Assembly (NCBI GenBank): GCA_043721915.1
Contig: JAYSPV010000045.1
Span: 10,631 to 74,630, forward strand
Source: UBA668 sp043721915
GTDB taxonomy: Bacteria > Actinomycetota > Acidimicrobiia > Acidimicrobiales > Ilumatobacteraceae
Direction: 5' to 3'
Length of the DNA stretch: 64,000 nucleotides
Part shown: one piece after another, positions 59,589-64,000 of the stretch
How positions within the stretch are numbered: the first letter of the stretch is position 1
Layout of the letters: every line of letters begins with the position of its first letter
Made by a program: the position numbers and the translations under genes
Notes under the pieces: generated by a model
Told to the model about the DNA's origin: nothing
The model's database searches: none
The model's input: only the letters and a program-made list of their open reading frames with translations

Positions 59589-59602
59589 GATACCATGGTG
59601 TC
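59589..59602. promoter_or_regulatory. Leaderless promoter/operator of the second RHH-Doc module
   Basis: GATACCATGGTGTC is a near-perfect dyad that abuts the antitoxin ATG. TACCAT at 59591-59596 is a -10-like hexamer 6 nt before the start codon. Shares TGATACCAT with the promoter of the first module. Confidence 0.5.
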
Positions 59603-59812
59603 ATGCCGAAGAACCTCACTGTCCGCCTCGACGACGAGCTGGCCGCTGACACCGAGGCGCTCGCACGTGCCGAAGGCCAGAGCCTCAACGAGACGGTGAA
59701 GCTCGCACTGCGTGAGGCCGTCGAGCGTCGTCAGAAGGATCCGGCGTTTCGTCGCCGAATTCACCAGATCATCGACGAGGATCGAGAGCTGCTCGAGCGT
59801 CTCGCGAAGTGA
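59603..59812 (+). CDS. Ribbon-helix-helix antitoxin of the second Doc module
   Basis: 69 residues. TVRLDDELAADTEALARAEGQSLNETVKLALREAVERR is an RHH DNA-binding domain; the tail DPAFRRRIHQIIDEDRELLERLAK is the presumed toxin-binding segment. Only weakly similar to the first module's antitoxin. Stop overlaps the toxin start by 4 nt. Confidence 0.85.
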   Translation: MPKNLTVRLDDELAADTEALARAEGQSLNETVKLALREAVERRQKDPAFRRRIHQIIDEDRELLERLAK

Positions 59813-60216
59813 GCGTCGAGTACCTCGATCTCGCTGACTACATCGCGATCGCTGCGTCGGTTACCGGTCTCGACTTACAGACCGTGATGAACGTCACCAA
59901 CCACGACCTCGCCGACTCGGCCTTGCACGCCCCAGCGGCGGGTTTCGGCGACACGGACCTCTATCCCGACTTTGTCGACAAGGCGGCGGTGTTGATCGTG
60001 CGGCTCGCCCGGAACCATCCGTTGCCTGACGGCAACAAGCGAGCTGCATGGGTCTCGTTGCGTTTGTTCGTCGACATCAACGATTGGACCTGGGCACAGA
60101 GACCCGACATCGACGAGGCCGAGGCGGCGGTACTCGCCATCGCCGCCGGCGAGTGGGACGAGCGCACCACGGCAAGCTGGTTGAGCAAGTTCCTGCGACC
60201 GATCGCCGACGACTGA
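59809..60216 (+). CDS. doc: Doc/Fic-family toxin, second module
   Basis: 135 residues from GTG 59809. Fic/Doc core HPLPDGNKRAAW near residue 68, preceded by FGDTDLYPDFVDKAAVLIVRLARN, the same layout as the first Doc. GEWDERTTASWLSKFLRP ends the protein. The two toxins are diverged enough to be separate acquisitions. Coupled to its RHH antitoxin. Confidence 0.9.
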   Translation: MSVEYLDLADYIAIAASVTGLDLQTVMNVTNHDLADSALHAPAAGFGDTDLYPDFVDKAAVLIVRLARNHPLPDGNKRAAWVSLRLFVDINDWTWAQRPDIDEAEAAVLAIAAGEWDERTTASWLSKFLRPIADD

Positions 60217-60583
60217 CAGCGCATAGCTGTGGTCATTCCGGCAATCGCGCAGCCGTACCCCGGTTATTCCGGTGATCGGGTCGGTGCAGGCCGGTGACTC
60301 CCGCACAGAACGGCCGACAAGTGCGCAAGGCGCTGTGTGTCCCTAGCTGTCGCCTTTGGTTGCCAGCTGGCAGCCGGTTACGGCCTTGGCGGCCAGTGCG
60401 CAGCTCCGGTCCACGTTGGGCGACCATCCTCAGTCGGACCAACTCCGGTCGCCAGGCAGCGGTGCTGACGCACCCGCGCATCGATGATGCAAGGGCGTGA
60501 CCCCAAATTCAGCGACCAACTGCACGACCTGACCAATGGTGCAGCGACGCTAGGGGCACATGCCCGGCGAAGCCGACTCGCGC
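60217..60583. other. Intergenic region without a recognisable gene
   Basis: 367 bp between the second Doc gene and the integrase. No ORF with domain or codon support, no clear dyad apart from a CAGC-GCATA-GCTG remnant at the start. Both flanking genes end here, so terminators would be expected, but none is obvious. Confidence 0.4.
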
Positions 60584-61756
60584 TTACGTTGACCGGCGAC
60601 CGAGGCGAGCGACCACGGCGTTCTGGCTCCGAGGCAGCGCGTGTGAGTACGTGTTGAGCAGCATCTCGGGGCTGTGGCCGAGGATGTCGGCGATGGCTCG
60701 CAGCTCGCCGACGTCGCCGGCGGTGCTCACCATGTGGGTTGCCGCAGTGTGCCGAAGCCCATGCGAGGTGAGCCGCGGCAGGCCGGCGTGAACGACGATG
60801 CGCTCCAATGCACGGTCGAACGAACGGGGCAAGACGATGCCACCTTGGCGTGTCGTCACCATCAGGTTGCCGCCCTCCCACGCCGGTCCGGCTGCGAGTC
60901 GTTCGGCCGCCTGGTCGGCGCGGCGACGGGTAAGGCAGCGCAGGGTGGCGTCATCGAGGGGGATGATGCGCCGTGAGCGTTCGTTCTTGGCGTCGCCCCA
61001 TGCCGCACCGCCGCTCACTGCCACGAGGCTCTCGTCAATGCGCAGGGTCTGCTTGTCGAGGTCGACATCGTCCCACCGGAGGGCGAGCACCTCGCTGCGG
61101 CGCAGTCCGTAGAGCACGCCGAGCCGAAACGCGATCGCCCACCGATGGGTGGAGGTGGCCTCGAGGAACTGATCGACCTCGTCCTCCGACCACGCAACTG
61201 TGTCCTTGACCTTCACCGGCTTGGCGACAGTTCGAGGAAGCCCTACGCGAGCCGCAGGGCTGCGCGAGATGAGCCCCTCGTCGACCGCCTCCGACAACGC
61301 GGCGCGCAACACGTTGCGACAGATCTGCACGCTTCGCCGCGATAGCCGGCCACCGGCGGCGAGCTTGTCGACCCATGCAGCGACGTCCTCGCGATCCAAG
61401 CGTGACAGCGGAATGGCGCCAAGGCCGGCCTCGATGTGGGGAATGGCCCAGGCGTACTGCTCTCGGGCCTTCTCGGTGATGTCGGTCCGTCCGGCGACGT
61501 ATCGCCGCACCAACCAACCCACCGTGCCGCGCTCGGTTGCGACGTCGTCGGCCCGAACGTTGCGGGCAGCCGCCAGCGCGGATCGCTGGGATCCAAAGGT
61601 GCCGAGCTGGCGCGGCCGGTGTTTGCCGGTGGATGTGTCGACGCCGTCGACACGCACGACCCACTTGTCGCGCTGCTTGCGCACCATCGGTTGGCCGGTT
61701 GCCTTCCACGACATGGGGTCATCTCCGTGCAGTTTTGCGACCGAAGTTTGATACAT
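60584..61756 (-). CDS. Tyrosine site-specific integrase of the tRNA-Pro island
   Basis: 390 residues. N-terminal arm-binding region (KQRDKWVVRVDGVDTSTGKHRPRQLG), core-binding domain (VGWLVRRYVAGRTDITEKAREQYAW). Catalytic residues: Arg in LYGLRRSEVLAL near residue 210, SHGLRHTAATHM near 328, and ILGHSPEMLLNTYSHA with His and Tyr near 360. Lies 37 bp inside the att repeat, in the orientation expected of phage-like islands. Its ATG overlaps one of two TGATACAT arm-type sites, so the enzyme may repress itself. Confidence 0.9.
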   Translation of the reverse strand: MYQTSVAKLHGDDPMSWKATGQPMVRKQRDKWVVRVDGVDTSTGKHRPRQLGTFGSQRSALAAARNVRADDVATERGTVGWLVRRYVAGRTDITEKAREQYAWAIPHIEAGLGAIPLSRLDREDVAAWVDKLAAGGRLSRRSVQICRNVLRAALSEAVDEGLISRSPAARVGLPRTVAKPVKVKDTVAWSEDEVDQFLEATSTHRWAIAFRLGVLYGLRRSEVLALRWDDVDLDKQTLRIDESLVAVSGGAAWGDAKNERSRRIIPLDDATLRCLTRRRADQAAERLAAGPAWEGGNLMVTTRQGGIVLPRSFDRALERIVVHAGLPRLTSHGLRHTAATHMVSTAGDVGELRAIADILGHSPEMLLNTYSHALPRSQNAVVARLGRRST

Positions 61757-61767
61757 CGCTGATACAT
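61749..61767. promoter_or_regulatory. Integrase arm-type sites (right), overlapping the integrase start
   Basis: Two TGATACAT copies 11 bp apart, identical in spacing to 53404-53422. The first overlaps the integrase ATG (61754-61756). Confidence 0.6.
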
Positions 61768-61792
61768 GCGCCCGGCCGACGAGTGACGTGCA

Positions 61793-61863
61793 CTCTATCA
61801 GACCTGGTCAGACCGGTCGGGGAGAGGAGACTCGAACTCCCGGCCTCCTGCTCCCAAAGCAGG
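61793..61863. repeat. attR: 71-bp direct repeat including tRNA-Pro 3' part
   Basis: Perfect match to 53208-53278. Spans 24 bp of downstream flank and the tRNA from its 3' end into the anticodon arm. Confidence 0.95.
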
Positions 61864-61889
61864 TGCGCTACCAACTGCGCTACTCCCCG
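61817..61889 (-). tRNA. tRNA-Pro(TGG)
   Basis: 5' CGGGGAG pairs with CTCCCCG; D-arm GCGC...GCGC, anticodon stem CCTGC/GCAGG with loop TTTGGGA (anticodon TGG), T-arm GGGAGTTCGAGTCTCC. Discriminator A at 61817, no encoded CCA. Attachment site of the 8.6-kb island. Confidence 0.95.
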
Positions 61890-61990
61890 ATGAGAGGCAC
61901 CGAGGGGGCCACTCACGTGTTGTCAACACCCGAGCCGACCCCCACGTGCGGGCCAGTTTCGGACCCCAGCAGCGTATCGCACAGAGGTGA

Positions 61991-62908
61991 TCAGCGGGCA
62001 GGTGAGAAGCCGTCGATGAGGGCGGCAAGCTCGATCGGCTTGTCGCCCTGCACGCTATGCCCGGCGCCTTCGACGTGCACCACCTCGGCCGCCGGTAGGC
62101 GCCGCTTCAGCTCCGCCTCGTGTTCGTCACGAAGAACCGAGCTCGGCTCCATCCCGCGCACGAGCAGCATCGGCACCCGTGTCTCCTCGATGATCCGCCA
62201 GAGCACTTCTGAGCGTTCCGCCGGGTCCTGCATCGGCTCGGCGTCGCCGGCTTCGTCGCGTGTGCGGGCATGGCGCCAGACCCACGACCCGTCCGGCTGT
62301 TGCAACGCGTTGTGCAGGATGCCGCGCCGCAGCGACGACTCGGAGCGCGTCGGGTTGAACTCCATCGTGCGCTTGAGCAGTTCGTCGAATTCGGGGAACG
62401 ATGCCGGGCCGTTGATGAACTTGCCGATGACGGCGCTGGCCGCGTCGTCGCGGGAGGGAAGCACGTCGACGAGCAGGATGCGCCGAACGAGCTCCGGAGC
62501 GGTAGCGCTCAGGGCAAGCGTGGTGAGGCCGCCGAGCGACATGCCCACGACGGCGGCGGCGTCGGGTGCGAGTGCCCGAACGACGACGGCGATGTCCTGC
62601 GCGACGGCCTCGAGCGACAGCGAACCACGGATGCTGCCGTCGGAGTGGCCATGCCCCGGAAGGTCGATCGCCACCAGCGGGCGGCCGAGTGCCATGGCCA
62701 CCGTGTCCCAGGTGTGCGCGTTCTGCCCGCCGCCGTGCAGCAACACCAGTTCCGGCGTGCCATCGCCCCACAACAGCGCGCTCAGACGAAAGCCTGGCCG
62801 CACCTCGACCGACTCGCGGCGCACCAACGGTGGGCCGTCGAACGCGAGGCCGAACTCGGCGGCGTTTTCGTGGAAGAGACCGAACTCGTCGTACTCGACC
62901 GTGCTCAT
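61991..62908 (-). CDS. Alpha/beta hydrolase
   Basis: 305 residues from ATG 62908. HGGGQNAHTWD provides the oxyanion region, VVGMSLGGLTTLAL the Ser nucleophile elbow near residue 125, GMEPSSVL precedes the acid, and VEGAGHSVQGDKP has the catalytic His near 285. Similar to epoxide hydrolase/lactonase-like enzymes, specificity unknown. Its ATG overlaps the stop of the SDR gene by 4 nt. Confidence 0.82.
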   Translation of the reverse strand: MSTVEYDEFGLFHENAAEFGLAFDGPPLVRRESVEVRPGFRLSALLWGDGTPELVLLHGGGQNAHTWDTVAMALGRPLVAIDLPGHGHSDGSIRGSLSLEAVAQDIAVVVRALAPDAAAVVGMSLGGLTTLALSATAPELVRRILLVDVLPSRDDAASAVIGKFINGPASFPEFDELLKRTMEFNPTRSESSLRRGILHNALQQPDGSWVWRHARTRDEAGDAEPMQDPAERSEVLWRIIEETRVPMLLVRGMEPSSVLRDEHEAELKRRLPAAEVVHVEGAGHSVQGDKPIELAALIDGFSPAR

Positions 62909-63752
62909 CGCTTCGGCGCGATCACATCGCCGGGAAGGTTGCCATCGGGGTGCAGCGCGCTCTGAAAGCGGCGCATCCCGGCCAGCCACCGGTCGCGATC
63001 CACCGCCTTGCGCTGCACGTAGGTGGCGACCTCCGGATGCGGCAGTACCAGGAATCGCTCGTCGCGAATCGCATCGAGGCAGATGGCAGCAACGTCGGCC
63101 GGCTCCAGCACACCGTCGCCGGAGGCCACGCCGCCCTCGATGATGGATTCGCCGGCGGCGGGGTCCACGCCCTGGAAGTCGGGGCTGTTGGCGATGATGT
63201 TGGTGCGCACCGCTTGCGGACACAGCACCGAGACGCGGATGCCCTGGTGATGGTGGCTCACAGCCAGCCACTCGCCAGTGACACGGCAGCGGCCTTCGTG
63301 ATCGAGTACGACATCGAGCCGATCTGGGTGAGCAATCCGGCCGCTGAGGCGGTGTTCAGCAGGTAGCCCTCACCGCGAGCGATCATCGAGGGCAGCACCG
63401 CCCTGGCTGCGTAGATGTGGGCCATGCAGTGCACTTCCCACATTCGCTGGATCGAGTTGTTGGGATCCTCCAACCCGGCAGAGGTGACGTAGCCAGCGTT
63501 GGACACGAACAGGTCGATCGGCCCATGGGCGCTCTCGGTGTCGTCCACCAGTTGCTGGATGGCGGCCTCGTCGCGCACATCGATCTCGACCCCGGTACCC
63601 CCGACGAGCAACGCGACGCGCGCCGCCTGGACGCCGTCGAGGTCTGCCACCACGACGTGGCGGGCGCCCGCTGCCTTGGCGGCGAGGGCAAGTGCCTCGC
63701 CGATACCTGACCCACCACCGGTGATGACGACGACGCGATCGTTGAGCTCCAT
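62905..63752 (-). CDS. SDR-family oxidoreductase (frameshifted)
   Basis: Reads MELNDRVVVITGGGSGIGEALALA from ATG 63752, then NAGYVTSAG, LNTASAAG and YSITKAAAVSLA (catalytic Ser, Tyr, Lys). It leaves frame after SLA near 63271; the adjacent frame resumes with the usual WLAVSHHHQGIRVSVLCPQAVRTN and runs to 62905. Insertion of one G (GCGAG to GCGGAG) restores a continuous 283-residue protein. Probably an assembly indel or recent mutation, since the rest is well conserved. Coupled to the alpha/beta hydrolase. Confidence 0.82.
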
Positions 63753-63831
63753 GCCCGAACCGTAGATGGCCGGCAGCACACGTAACGAGAGGGGCGAGTT
63801 GAGTCGTGGGGCTTCCGGTCTCAGCCGAAGA

Positions 63832-64000
63832 TCAGTCGTCGCTCGCGCGCACCACAGCCACCGGCCGCGACGAGTGCTGCAGGACGGTTCTGCTGACGGA
63901 GCCGAGCAAGAGCGCAACGAAGCCGCCATGGCCACGCGAGCCGACGACGACGAGGTCGGCATCGACGGCAGCGTCGATGATCGCCTTGGCGGGGCTCTCC
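63832..64000 (-). CDS. Universal stress protein family, C-terminal part (runs off the window)
   Basis: The last 56 codons are seen. DADLVVVGSRGHGGFVALLLGSVSRTVLQHSSRPVAVVRA contains the UspA ATP-binding motif G-2x-G-9x-G(S/T) and the final beta strand. The N-terminal portion lies beyond 64000. Confidence 0.88.
   Translation of the reverse strand, partial: ESPAKAIIDAAVDADLVVVGSRGHGGFVALLLGSVSRTVLQHSSRPVAVVRASDD

Larger units (their letters stand above)
53208..61863. mobile_element. 8.6-kb genomic island integrated at tRNA-Pro
   Basis: Bounded by 71-bp perfect direct repeats, with a tyrosine integrase next to the intact tRNA and its arm-type sites at both ends. Cargo: a RelE-type module, two RHH-Doc modules and several orphan genes of 120-260 residues. 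No conjugation or replication functions are visible. Confidence 0.9.

Overview
High-GC DNA whose gene content points to an actinobacterium, most likely of class Acidimicrobiia (Ilumatobacter-like). The pointers are a TIGR03083 (mycothiol-type DinB) protein, a DUF3516 Ski2-like helicase, an SCO6745-family protein, GTG starts, frequent 4-nt ATGA/GTGA start-stop overlaps and apparently leaderless promoters. The genus is inference.

Layout. 0.06-21.2 kb is ordinary chromosome: FMN reductase (frameshifted), SRPBCC and SDR proteins, a cold-shock gene with an out-of-frame SHOCT-like tail, a TauD dioxygenase, a BaiN-like flavoprotein, an ankyrin protein, a fatty-acid desaturase, a three-gene set of MFS transporter, dimethylformamidase-like lipoprotein and CBM9-like protein, a haloalkane dehalogenase, a dimethylglycine/sarcosine dehydrogenase-like enzyme, a TetR/MFS pair, a DUF3516 helicase and a methyltransferase.

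21.3-27.6 kb is a nested mobile region. An ATPase-assisted DDE transposon has its transposase split at the second catalytic Asp codon by a 3.35-kb RIT (recombinase-in-trio) element. The RIT carries three tyrosine recombinases between 90-bp terminal inverted repeats. 27.8-30.1 kb is a 2.2-kb integrative element at tRNA-Gly(TCC). It consists only of a tyrosine integrase continuous in frame with an MNT nucleotidyltransferase (antitoxin type), plus the HEPN toxin partner; the att direct repeats are visible.

30.1-32.0 kb holds a DUF1971 protein and a 2OG-Fe oxygenase coupled to an unknown protein. 32.3-41.4 kb is a 2852-residue RHS/YD-repeat polymorphic toxin with a candidate immunity gene and a small secreted protein, all in 4-nt overlaps. 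41.5-53.1 kb is chromosomal: CYTH-CHAD protein, a three-gene hydroxyproline catabolic operon, GNAT and alpha/beta-hydrolase genes, a structured intergenic repeat, a cupin protein, a stomatin-like protein, a Rieske oxygenase, an SCO6745 protein and a secreted SGNH hydrolase.

53.2-61.9 kb is an 8.6-kb genomic island bounded by 71-bp perfect direct repeats at tRNA-Pro(TGG). Its integrase gene overlaps arm-type sites. The cargo is three toxin-antitoxin modules (one RelBE/Phd, two RHH-Doc) and small orphan genes, including an EF-Tu C-terminal-like protein and a DUF2293 protein. 61.9-64.0 kb returns to chromosome: alpha/beta hydrolase, a frameshifted SDR and the end of a universal stress protein.

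The main themes are three independently acquired tyrosine-recombinase elements within 40 kb, two of them carrying toxin-antitoxin cargo next to tRNA genes, and an RHS toxin locus.
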